Assembly (NCBI RefSeq): GCF_001544555.2 | Contig: NZ_FCOK02000095.1 | Span: 1-34,472 of the forward strand | Reading direction: 5' to 3' | DNA: 34,472 nt | Origin: Caballeronia udeis | GTDB taxonomy: Bacteria > Pseudomonadota > Gammaproteobacteria > Burkholderiales > Burkholderiaceae | Part shown: in pieces, positions 1 to 7,679 of the stretch | Position numbering within the stretch: the stretch's first letter is position 1 | How the letters are laid out: each line of letters begins with the position of its first letter | Made by a program: the position numbers and the translations under genes | Notes under the pieces: generated by a model | What the model was told of the DNA's origin: nothing | Database searches by the model: none | Seen by the model: the letters and a program-made list of their open reading frames with translations, nothing else

Positions 1-44
1 TGGCAATGTCGACGCCTATGGCCGTATGGTTCATGGCGGACCTC

Positions 45-286
45 CTCCGGTTGGCTCTGAAGACCTCAATGATCTTCTATTCCGACCGTACCGTTACGGC
101 CGGTCCGTGAGTGAGTATGTGTGTCTGTTCATCGCTTCCACCATTTACGAGGTGGGAGGCGTCCATTCCATTTCCGTGAGTCAGCGGCTGGCCCGCCGTG
201 AGGAATCAGACGCGGGTTAGCATTACTGCCAGAGCCGCATGGTGTGCACAGGGGCACACCCGGCGATTTCCAGCGCGGAGGCCAGC
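45..286 (+). ncRNA. Candidate IS110 guide (bridge/seeker) RNA region
   Basis: This is a non-coding stretch of about 240 nt directly upstream of the IS110-type transposase. It contains a clear hairpin: arms 135-142 and 151-158 (8 pairs, one of them G-U) around an 8-nt loop. IS110-group elements are known to encode a structured guide RNA in the upstream non-coding end, so position and structure fit. RNA boundaries, target-binding and donor-binding loops were not resolved, and the element's left end may lie at or before the window start. Confidence 0.35.
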
Positions 287-1417
287 ATGGAAAACGATAG
301 CACGGTGTACGTCGGTCTGGACGTTCACAAGGAGTCGATCACGGTGGCGTACGCGGTCGGTATGGGCGACGTGGAACTGCTGGGCAAGACCGGCACCATG
401 AAGGCTGATATCGATCGCCTGTGCAAGCGTCTTCAGTCGAAAGCGCGGCACGTACACGTTGTCTATGAGGCAGGTCCGTGTGGCTATGTACTCTACCGGG
501 AGCTCGTCCAGAAAGGATTCGACTGCATGGTGTGCGCGCCATCGCTGATTCCGAAGAAGCCAGGTGAGCGCGTCAAGACAGACCGGCGTGATGCGCTCAA
601 ACTGGTGCGCTCGCTGCGCGCCGGTGACCTGTCAGCGGTGCATGTACCGGACGTCGAGGACGAGGCGTTCCGCGATCTGGCCCGTTCATGGGCAGCGGCC
701 AAAGCGGATCTCAGGCAGGCACGACAGCGACTGAAATCATTTCTGCTCGCGCATGGTGTCCGCTATACAGGTAGCGCCAACTGGGGGCCGGCGCACCGGC
801 GATGGGTGAGCACGTTTGCGTTCCCAAACCACTGGCAACAACTGGCCTTCGACGAGTGCCGTCGCACGATTGAAGATAGGCTCGCGCAATGTGACCGCAT
901 CGAGGCCGCCCTGCGCGAAGCCGTCGTCGACTGGCGGTTCTATCCGGCTGTACTGGGCCTGCAGACCATGCGCGGTGTGCAGTTCATCACCGCCGTGGGC
1001 ATGCTCTCCGAGTTGGGCGACCTCTCGCGCTTCGAGCATCCGCGGCAACTGATGGCATGGCTGGGCGTGACACCATCTGAACACTCTTCGGGTGACCGGC
1101 GTCGTCAGGGCAGCATCACGAAAAATGGCAACAGCTATGCAAGAAAACTGCTCGTCGAGGCAGCCTGGAGCTACCGCTACCCCGCACGCGTGAGTCCTGA
1201 CATCCAGCGCCGGCACGAAGGCATCCCCAAGCGCATCATCGACCGCGCCTGGGACGCACAGGTTCGACTGTGCCGCCGATATCGCAAGCTGGCAGCACGC
1301 GGCAAGAACGTGAATATCGCGGTTGTTGCCGTCGCTCGCGAGCTAGCGGCGTTCATCTGGGACATCAGCCGGCTGGCAATGTCGCTTGCCATACCGCGAG
1401 ACATACAGGCAGCGTAG
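287..1417 (+). CDS. IS110-family transposase (DEDD recombinase)
   Basis: The 376-residue protein has the two domains of IS110 transposases. An N-terminal RuvC-like DEDD domain shows Asp12 in LDVHKE, Glu61 in VYEAGP, and Asp99/Asp102 in KTDRRDALKL, matching the spacing of the family's four acidic residues. A C-terminal Transposase_20 domain (about 225-300) contains GVQFITAVGMLSELGD and SSGDRRRQGSITKNGN, the segment that carries the catalytic serine in this family. The start at 287 is preferred over upstream alternatives because GGAGG lies at 278-282. Family members move a circular intermediate by RNA-guided recombination, without classical terminal inverted repeats. The reading frame is intact, so the protein could be active. 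Its neighbours are non-coding on both sides, consistent with a lone insertion sequence in the accessory region. Confidence 0.93.
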   Translation: MENDSTVYVGLDVHKESITVAYAVGMGDVELLGKTGTMKADIDRLCKRLQSKARHVHVVYEAGPCGYVLYRELVQKGFDCMVCAPSLIPKKPGERVKTDRRDALKLVRSLRAGDLSAVHVPDVEDEAFRDLARSWAAAKADLRQARQRLKSFLLAHGVRYTGSANWGPAHRRWVSTFAFPNHWQQLAFDECRRTIEDRLAQCDRIEAALREAVVDWRFYPAVLGLQTMRGVQFITAVGMLSELGDLSRFEHPRQLMAWLGVTPSEHSSGDRRRQGSITKNGNSYARKLLVEAAWSYRYPARVSPDIQRRHEGIPKRIIDRAWDAQVRLCRRYRKLAARGKNVNIAVVAVARELAAFIWDISRLAMSLAIPRDIQAA

Positions 1418-1600
1418 CGTCGCGCTTCGCCCACCGACAAAGAGCCAGATGGAGGAGTTTCCTGAAGGCGGCGTAGCCCGGCACCCGAGTAACCCGCGAG
1501 CGGACTATGCAACGGATGTCATCCGATTTGCGGCTTTAGATAGCGGCAGGCTCATGGGGCGGACCTCTGTAATGCGGTAGCCAACCCGCGGATATCAGTG

Positions 1601-2364
1601 CGATCCACCGTCGAGACTTACTGCTACGCCGCCCTCAGCAAATTCATGTGCCTATGGAAGGAAATCGACGAAAACCGATCCCGATTGACACGGAAAGTCA
1701 TATCAGTTTCCTCATCCAGCGCTGATAACACTTTGTCTTCACGGTAAGCCAACACGGTATGCGAGGCGCTCACCACGGCGTGGTGCCCAAAACCGGCGGT
1801 AGCCAATCCTGCCATCCCTTGTTTTTATGTTTTTAAAATTGTCGTCCGCAAATCCCGTGAGCGGGAATGACCGTGGCCGCGCAAATAGATGAACTGCCGC
1901 TGCAAAAAACTGTACAAGGTCACGCAGGAAAACCGAGCATCGAGCGCAGCACGATGAATCGACCTAGTGGAAAAAATAGCGTATCGCGTGAGCATGTGTT
2001 CTTGCCCGCGCAAATAAGATGATCTACCGGAGGTATAGAGGCGCGAGTCCTGGCGCAACATGCGAGAGCATGAGCTACCGTGCTTCGGGTAGAAAACGTG
2101 CTGATCCCATACGCGAGGATACCGGCGCTCGCGCAAAATGAGCGAGCGGACGCCCATGTGCGGTGCGGGAAAATCGCGTTGGGCGGACAAGTCGCATCAA
2201 GTCCCGCGATCATCCGTTACAGCATTGATGGCTGCGGATTTACGATGCCGTCCGTTGTCAGCTTATAACCGTTGATCATTCGACTGGGAGGTCGATGGGA
2301 CTGCGTTTTTCTGCGTGCAGATTACGGCGCGTTGTCCGTGTGCAACGGCGCAAAAAAATTTTCT
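1601..2364. other. Gene-poor region with degenerate repeats
   Basis: No convincing gene was found. The stretch holds two imperfect direct repeats, 1856-1899 and 1987-2029. Each has CGTGAGC followed about 20 nt later by CCGCGCAAATA(A)GATGA and a CTxCCG tail. A hairpin has 7-bp arms at 2126-2132 and 2142-2148 around a 9-nt loop. Repeats and hairpins upstream of a partition/transfer-like operon could mark a replication or transfer origin, but no recognised nick site, DnaA box cluster or initiator gene was seen. The short open frames here have no recognisable family. Confidence 0.4.
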
Positions 2365-2401
2365 ATTCCAGAGCATTCCTGTTCATTCCAGTAAATTCCA
2401 G
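2365..2401 (+). repeat. Four 10-bp iterons upstream of the stb-like operon
   Basis: ATTCCAG occurs at 2365, 2385 and 2395, and the variant ATTCCTG at 2375. This gives four direct copies with an exact 10-bp period, so all lie on the same face of the helix. The array ends 86 bp before the first gene of the three-gene operon. In R388-type plasmids the first stb gene product binds short direct repeats just upstream of its own operon. By analogy this is the likely operator and centromere-like site for the protein encoded at 2488. Confidence 0.7.
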
Positions 2402-2487
2402 CGTCTCGATTTGAGCCTGTTTCCGGGTATTGACGGCCGTTATTCCCCTTAGCAAGATGGGGTGAAGGCGGTGTGCCGGAGTGAATC

Positions 2488-2952
2488 ATGCCGATGGTGA
2501 AGAGCTTTACGCAGGCCCAATGGGACGCTGCTGCGGGTCGTCTTGACGCGCTGCCGGAAAAGCCCGTGCATGAGCATCGCGTCAACGTCCGGGATGCAGT
2601 GAAGTCCATGCGGTCTCAAATCAGCGGCGCACAGAGGAAGGGCTACACGCTGGAGGAGATTGTTCAGCAGGTGGCGCAGGACGGTGTGGAAATCAGTGCG
2701 AGCACGTTGAGATATGCGATGCAACATGCCGCCAAGGAAGACAAGTCTGCGCAGGCGGAAAAAAACGTCACAACGAATACCGCCTCAGCACGACCTCGTG
2801 CGAAGAAGGCAAATGAGGGGAGGTCATCACATATCGGTAATGTACGTGCCGAACATAAGCAGGATGGGGGAAAGGTAGTCAGCAAGCCGGGATCGATGGT
2901 GATTCGGGATGCGTTCTCGTTCGAGATCACGCCCGATATCGAAAACCTGTAG
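2488..2952 (+). CDS. Small DNA-binding-like protein, StbA/TraK-type
   Basis: This 154-residue basic protein is the first gene of a three-gene operon. Residues about 30-75 (VNVRDAVKSMRSQISGAQRK, GYTLEEIVQQVAQDGVEIS, STLRYAMQHA) look like the helix-turn-helix segment found in small plasmid proteins such as StbA and TraK: a helix, GYTLEEI, then a recognition-like helix after ISASTLR. The C-terminal half is low-complexity and charged, with many Ala, Lys and Glu residues. A GGAG ribosome binding site lies a few bases before the start; a second ATG at 2494 is possible. The gene stops 9 nt before the ATPase gene. The iteron array just upstream suggests it binds there and represses its own operon. 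The family assignment rests on size, motif and gene order only. Confidence 0.6.
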   Translation: MPMVKSFTQAQWDAAAGRLDALPEKPVHEHRVNVRDAVKSMRSQISGAQRKGYTLEEIVQQVAQDGVEISASTLRYAMQHAAKEDKSAQAEKNVTTNTASARPRAKKANEGRSSHIGNVRAEHKQDGGKVVSKPGSMVIRDAFSFEITPDIENL

Positions 2953-2961
2953 AGGGTCCAG

Positions 2962-3654
2962 ATGGATACGACGACTTATCCCATTTATCTTGTTGGCGGC
3001 AGCAAGGGCGGCGTTGGCAAGAGCTTTGTTTCGCTCGCGCTGGCCGATTATCTGCAGCGACAGGATATCCACGTCACTCTGGTGGAGACCGATACCTCCA
3101 ATCCCGACGTGATGAAATCAGTTCAGGACGAGATGCATTGCATCGCATACGGTCTGGATGAGGCCGATGGCTGGATCGGTCTCGTCAATTTCTGCGACGA
3201 GCACCAGGATGCCGCAGTCATCGTCAATACGGCGGCGCGCAATCAGGCGGGCGTTGCGCGGTTCGGTGCGACACTCGCTAGTACGTTGGGGGAGCTGCAG
3301 CGCCAGCTCGTTGTCTTGTGGGTGATCAACCGGCAACGCGACAGCCTTGAGCTGCTGCATGCTTTCAGCCGGACATTTCCCGATGCAATCACGCATGTCG
3401 TGCGGAATGGCTATTTCGGCTCGCCGGACAAGTTCACGCTGTATCAGGTGTCGCAGCTTCGCCGGACCATCGAGGCGAGGGGGCAGTCGCTGGATTTTCC
3501 CGATCTCGCAGATCGGGTGGCTGACGAGCTTCGTAGCCAGCGGATGTCGATCCGCAAGGCGGCGGAAACAATGCACATTGGCGAGCGGGCGGAACTGCTG
3601 CGCTGGCGCGCACTGTGCGACACCATGTTCGCCAGGGTGATGAAGAATGAGTAA
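2962..3654 (+). CDS. ParA/MinD-superfamily ATPase, StbB/TraL-like
   Basis: The 230-residue P-loop ATPase has a deviant Walker A motif at the N-terminus, GGSKGGVGKS (residues 12-21, with the signature lysine Lys15 and Lys20). VETDTSNPDV follows at the position of the ParA Walker A' or switch region. It has no N-terminal helix-turn-helix, so it is the short form found beside small DNA-binding partners (StbB of R388, TraL of IncP) rather than the long ParA of P1. Such ATPases use nucleoid or pole association to position plasmids or support conjugation. It lies 9 nt after the putative DNA-binding gene and overlaps the next gene by 8 nt, which indicates translational coupling. Whether it serves segregation or transfer cannot be decided, as no relaxase is in the window. 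Confidence 0.8.
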   Translation: MDTTTYPIYLVGGSKGGVGKSFVSLALADYLQRQDIHVTLVETDTSNPDVMKSVQDEMHCIAYGLDEADGWIGLVNFCDEHQDAAVIVNTAARNQAGVARFGATLASTLGELQRQLVVLWVINRQRDSLELLHAFSRTFPDAITHVVRNGYFGSPDKFTLYQVSQLRRTIEARGQSLDFPDLADRVADELRSQRMSIRKAAETMHIGERAELLRWRALCDTMFARVMKNE

Positions 3655-4321
3655 CAGGCGGGCGCGGCCACCGGACACGCTCGGCCGCCTGTTCCTCGAT
3701 ATCACGGGCGTCCTGCCTGACGATGCCAGCCTCCTGCGGATGAGGCGGGTATCGGGTGCGCTGAATCTCCGGGACAACGATGCGCTGTGGTCGATGATCG
3801 CCGTGCTGGAATACTACACGCGGCTGTATGAAGCGATGCCCGACCGCATTCGGCGGGCGGGTGAGGGTAATTTCGACGCGGTGCGCCGGGAAGCGGAAGT
3901 GGCGACCGATGCCCTGATGCACCAGCATCGTGACGCGCTCGCGCGCTGCAAGGCGACGATCCAGTTGGCTGAGGAAATGATCCGGGAGCATGAAGTCCGG
4001 TATCAGGCTGCGCTCGCGCAACTCAACGAGGCATCGATAGCCGTGCTGGCTGACCGGATGGCTAACCGGGTCGCGCGAATCGCCTGCAACCGGTTCGTGG
4101 GTGCGGCGGCGGTGGCGGCGCGAGATCAGCGAGAGCGAATGGACAGCGCGGTCGACATATTCGAGCGGGCGATAGGCGGGGCAACGAAGCGAGTCGAGGC
4201 GAGCGCAGAGAGGATGGAGCGGCGCTTTGCCCGCACCCTCCGTCGTCTATGGACGGTCGCCGCTATCCTGCTCGTGATTCTGGTCGGTGCGGCGGCAATA
4301 GTGGGCGAGCACCTCATATAA
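3647..4321 (+). CDS. Coiled-coil protein with C-terminal membrane anchor
   Basis: The 224-residue protein is the third gene of the operon, and its start overlaps the end of the ATPase gene by 8 nt. The central part (about 80-200) is rich in Ala, Glu and Arg in a helical pattern suggestive of coiled coil. A single hydrophobic segment lies at the end (about 204-220, TVAAILLVILVGAAAIV), so it is probably tail-anchored in the inner membrane. In StbABC or TraKLM-type modules the third gene is a poorly characterised accessory protein, and this protein occupies that slot. No enzymatic motif was seen. It could link the ATPase to the membrane, which is inference only. Confidence 0.6.
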   Translation: MSNRRARPPDTLGRLFLDITGVLPDDASLLRMRRVSGALNLRDNDALWSMIAVLEYYTRLYEAMPDRIRRAGEGNFDAVRREAEVATDALMHQHRDALARCKATIQLAEEMIREHEVRYQAALAQLNEASIAVLADRMANRVARIACNRFVGAAAVAARDQRERMDSAVDIFERAIGGATKRVEASAERMERRFARTLRRLWTVAAILLVILVGAAAIVGEHLI

Positions 4322-4368
4322 AAGCAAGCTCCCCACCCACACACGAGCGCAGGCGGGGAGTGCGCTGC
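4322..4368. terminator. Possible weak terminator between convergent genes
   Basis: The gap between the stb-like operon (+) and the parB remnant (-) contains CTCCCC (4329-4334) and GGGGAG (4355-4360), which can pair across a 20-nt loop. There is no clear T tract on either strand, so termination function is uncertain. Confidence 0.25.
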
Positions 4369-6014
4369 TTACGCGGAACGCTGCATCACTTCCGTGTCCG
4401 CAACGCTGGCCACAGTGGGGAACGGCCATACGGGCGGTGTGACCGGCACGCTATCGTCAGTAGTCGGCGTACCAACCGGCGTATCCTCCGCTGCGTCGGT
4501 CGATGCCGGGTCGTCGTGATAATGCACATCGGCGTCGCTGCTGTTCGCGCCGTCTGACTCGCCATTCAGTTCGCCATCGATTTTGCCATCCGTATCGCCC
4601 TGCGTGTCCGCCGCGTTCTCCTCGTTGTCAGCGTCGTAGTGGTTCATGACCGGAACGTCGCGATGGGTGAGCACTTCCGGGAGCCAGTGCGCATTGGCAA
4701 GCCGGAGCTCAGCGGCGGCGGCCGCATCTGCTTTTTTCATCGATGACAGGTCGGCGGCGGCTTTGGGTGATACGGCATTCGCTACGATATCCACGATGCG
4801 CGCTTTCGGAACGTGATCAAAATATGCCGCGCGCGTCGGTGTCCAGTAGCGGGTCATGTCGAGTTCTACCGCGTTACTGATCGCGTTGATCGGATGCGCC
4901 CCGTCGCGAGCGGTGATGCCGTCGAGGGTCGATGCCGTGCAGAAGGCCAGCAGGTCAAGCAGGGTGGTGCCCGGGTCCTGATCGAGCAGCCACGGCAACA
5001 GGTCGTTGATGTGCTGCGGCAACACTGAGAGCCATTGGCCGCGTTGCGTGCTGATCTGCGACCATGCCGGACTCATCTCCATGTCGTCGGCCTCACGCAG
5101 CAGCGCATCGTGCTGGCACTCGACACGAACCCCCACGCAGTCGGCCGCGACCGCATGACCGTAGCGCGTATCGAATACGTCCGGGATCAAGCGGTGCAAG
5201 AGTACCGCGAGCGCCATGCCGGGGCGCTGGGCCAGTTCCACCTGTACGGCGGCGGTGCGGTGTGCGGTCAGGCGCTTGCACAACTTTTCGCTATGGAGAG
5301 GTTTTTCCTTCGGCGTGGGTTCGCTGATTGCGGCACGTTCACCGTTCGCGAGCCCGGTCACGGTCGCGCCATGGCTTTCCAGCTCCGGCTTATCCTCGCG
5401 TTTGACCAGACCACGCTCGATGGCGAGTTCGCCTTGCGCGTCGATGAAGACGAAAACGCCGGCCTGTCTGATCTGCTCGGTATCCCACGTTTCGGCACAC
5501 TTCGCAAAAGCCTCTACGGCGCTGCTGGCGGCATTCAACGCCTGTTCGAGCCGTTCGGCTTCCTTATACGCTTCCTCGTCGCCGCCCTCGTTCGCGTCGT
5601 ACTTTTCCGCGAGGTCATCACGGTGGGCGACCAGCTTTTTCAGTTCGCGTTCTTCCTTCCGCGTATAGGGGCGCATCGTCGGTGCGAGTCGTCCAAAGCT
5701 GTTGATTTCGGCATAGTCTCGCTCGACGCGAGCTTCCATCCAGCCCCAGCCCTGCTCCCGGATCGAAGCGGCAGCCGATTCGAGTTTGTCCGCCACCAGT
5801 CGCTGCAGCAATTCGGCATCGGTCACGAATCCGGCGTTCTGTTCATCGGCGAACAGGTCGCGGCGCACATATCCGCCGGCGGCTTCGTAGGCGTCCAACC
5901 CCACGAATTTGACGAAGCGGCTGCGGCTTGCGTCGATCTCAGCGCGCGTGATGGCTTGGCGCAGGTAGTGCGGCGCGCGTTGCCATTCGTTCGGCACATC
6001 GAACCAGAGCCGTT
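4369..6014 (-). pseudogene. parB-like gene, 3' part, cut off by RIT-1
   Basis: This is the C-terminal part (about 545 residues) of a large ParB-like plasmid protein. It lacks the ParB nuclease fold, which is encoded by the other fragment at 9724-10366. The junction reads QERL-W-FDVPNEW when the 9-bp repeat AGAGCCGTT (6006-6014, repeated at 9724-9732) is collapsed to one copy, giving one uninterrupted frame of 759 codons. Visible features are a charged helical segment (YTRKEERELKKLVAHRDDL and following) and an acidic C-terminal tail rich in Asp, Asn, Gly and Glu. A GTG at 5997 could in principle start a truncated product, but no good ribosome binding site was noted. Long ParB proteins of this layout occur on proteobacterial plasmids and integrative elements. 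Confidence 0.85.
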
Positions 6015-6096
6015 ATCAAGAGCATTAAGTTATGCCGAGCATGGTGGGCTCCCGGCCGACTGGCTTGAGTGATCCCGCGGAATTGCTCGACATAAT
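6011..6096 (+). repeat. RIT-1 left inverted repeat (86 bp)
   Basis: This repeat matches the complement of 9615-9700 with four mismatches. It contains an internal inverted pair of a shorter word: TTATGCCGAGC at 6030-6040 and GCTCGACATAA at 6085-6095, about 55 bp apart. These are likely recombinase-binding subsites. Confidence 0.93.
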
Positions 6097-6102
6097 CATA
6101 AT

Positions 6103-6124
6103 CCTTTCGTCTTCATCCGAAAGG
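6103..6124 (+). promoter_or_regulatory. Hairpin covering the RitA-1 ribosome binding site
   Basis: CCTTTCG (6103-6109) pairs with CGAAAGG (6118-6124) over an 8-nt loop. The right arm includes the purine-rich AAAGG of the Shine-Dalgarno sequence that precedes the RitA start at 6132. Folding of the mRNA would hide the ribosome binding site and hold down translation of the first recombinase, and so of the coupled downstream genes. Confidence 0.55.
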
Positions 6125-6131
6125 GGTCAAC

Positions 6132-7679
6132 ATGACAGTCCGCTCATATGTTTCGTCGGGTACGACACCTACTCGTCGCGTGACAACCGATAGCGCTTCT
6201 CTCCTGGCCGAGTATCTCAAGACTCAAATCAACTTCCCCTCCTGCGGAACCCGCGCCAGTGCCGCTCGTCATTTTCTCTATTGGCTGCAGCAACATCGCC
6301 TTCCACTGAGCCAAGTGGATGCTGCCGTCGTGGAGCGCTTTGCTCGCCATCGATGTCAGTGTATGGGGCACGGTGGCGTGCGCTACAGTCCGCGGGAGCT
6401 TCAACGGCCTGGGTACATCACGAATGTTGGCCGGTTCGTCATTTTCCTCGAAGATCGCGGTACGATTCGCGTCCCCGAAGACCTCGCTCCGATCGCCCTC
6501 CGGCTCCCGGCATACGGGAATCATCTCGTCAGCTTGGGATACAGCCGTGGAACACGAAGCATGCTTGTGTCCGGAGCTGAGCACATCGTTCACTGGCTTC
6601 GCTTGTCGCGGATTTCAGCGCAGAATCTAGACGATTGTGATATCGAACGCTTCGCGAAGCACGACTGCCGCTGCTTTCTATGCCGGAAACACGGGGCACC
6701 GACTACATTCGGCGTGGCCGAACGGCGCCGTGCGGGAGTGACGTTCCTTCAATATCTGCGTGCCTGCAATCTGGTGCCAGAACGCAGTGTCATTGATGAA
6801 GACTCACGTCTTGTCGCTTTTCGATCTTGGCTTACCCATCAGTGTGGGGTCACCAAGCACACCGCTGTGCGCTATCTGGCCGAGGCAGCGCGTTGGCTGA
6901 CCGCTCTTGGCCAGGACCCTGGAACTTACGACGCCGTCACCATTCGCAGTATCGTGCTGCATCAGCCTTCAAGTCGATCTCACAAGTCGGTGCAACTAAC
7001 TGCGACAGTGCTACGTACCTATCTCCGGTATCTCGCGGCCAACGATGCGTGCAGTCCCGAACTTGTGTATGCCGTCCCTCGCGCACGGCGACCGCGTAAT
7101 GCTGCACTCCCGCGGTTTATCAGCCCCGCACTGATCGAGCGGATAATCGCGTCCTGCGACACTAATACGCCAGTGGGCCTGCGGGATCGCGCGATCCTTC
7201 TCCTCTTGGCGCGGCTCGGGCTGCGAGCTGGAGATGTCTGCGAACTTGGACTGGCAGACATTAATTGGGGGGATGCGCGCCTGCGCGTCGACGGCAAGAA
7301 CCGCAGGGCGGCACAGTTGCCATTGCCGCAAGATGCAGGTGACGCACTGTTGGCGTATATCGAGCAAGGTCGCCCGCCCGCTCGTGATGATCACGTGTTT
7401 CTACGTGTGCATGCACCGTTTAAGTCCTTGAAGCCATCGGCGATCGCTTGCCTCGTTGCAAGGGCGCGCACACGGGCCGGTGTCGAAGGTGTTCCAACCG
7501 GATCGCAGGTGTTTCGCCATTCGCTGGCAACTTCCATGGTGAGAACTGGCTGCAGCCTGGAGCAGGTGGGCACAATCCTTCGTCACCGCTCGCCCAACAC
7601 GACGGTCATCTATGCCAAGACCGACATCGACATGCTGGCGCGTGTTGCCCAGCCCTGGCCAGGAGACTCATCATGCTGA
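6132..7679 (+). CDS. Tyrosine recombinase RitA (RIT-1)
   Basis: This 515-residue integrase-family recombinase is the first gene of the trio. The C-terminal catalytic domain shows Arg365 in RLGLRAGD, a Lys candidate in VDGKNRR (about 388), Arg462 in QVFRHSLAT, His485 in ILRHRSPNTT, and the nucleophile Tyr494 in VIYAK. The first box-II residue, usually His, is Gln459 here. The long N-terminal part carries two related Cys/His modules, FARHRCQCMGHGG (about 70-82) and FAKHDCRCFLCRKHG (about 174-188), each followed by a similar Arg-rich helix. This looks like an internal duplication of a possible metal-binding unit. Translation starts at 6132 after AAAGGGG. The stop overlaps the RitB start by 7 nt, so the genes are coupled. 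Confidence 0.92.
   Translation: MTVRSYVSSGTTPTRRVTTDSASLLAEYLKTQINFPSCGTRASAARHFLYWLQQHRLPLSQVDAAVVERFARHRCQCMGHGGVRYSPRELQRPGYITNVGRFVIFLEDRGTIRVPEDLAPIALRLPAYGNHLVSLGYSRGTRSMLVSGAEHIVHWLRLSRISAQNLDDCDIERFAKHDCRCFLCRKHGAPTTFGVAERRRAGVTFLQYLRACNLVPERSVIDEDSRLVAFRSWLTHQCGVTKHTAVRYLAEAARWLTALGQDPGTYDAVTIRSIVLHQPSSRSHKSVQLTATVLRTYLRYLAANDACSPELVYAVPRARRPRNAALPRFISPALIERIIASCDTNTPVGLRDRAILLLLARLGLRAGDVCELGLADINWGDARLRVDGKNRRAAQLPLPQDAGDALLAYIEQGRPPARDDHVFLRVHAPFKSLKPSAIACLVARARTRAGVEGVPTGSQVFRHSLATSMVRTGCSLEQVGTILRHRSPNTTVIYAKTDIDMLARVAQPWPGDSSC

Larger units (their letters stand above)
1..1600 (+). mobile_element. IS110-family insertion sequence (ends approximate)
   Basis: The transposase at 287-1417 sits between two non-coding flanks. 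A short related sequence occurs in both: CATGGCGGACCTC at 32-44 and CATGGGGCGGACCTC at 1553-1567. IS110 elements lack obvious inverted repeats, so the exact ends cannot be set from this window. These repeated sub-terminal words are the best boundary hint, and they could also be guide-RNA recognition sequence. The left end may lie outside the window. Confidence 0.5.

Noticed and set aside
1374..1391. The word TGGCAATGTCG at both 1-11 and 1374-1384, suggesting a second IS copy upstream
   Set aside because: The sequences diverge directly after the 11 bases, and the second copy lies inside the transposase gene. It is probably chance.
1825..2190. Minus-strand frame of 121 codons with repeated YLRG words
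   Set aside because: The repeated words follow from the degenerate DNA repeats. There is no ribosome binding site or family match.
1601..2487. Conjugative origin of transfer
   Set aside because: No recognised nick-site motif or relaxase gene could be identified; repeats alone do not support the call.
5035..6072. Open frame of 345 codons on the plus strand
   Set aside because: It is antisense to the parB 3' fragment, has no family signal, and runs into the RIT-1 inverted repeat. It is a product of high GC content.
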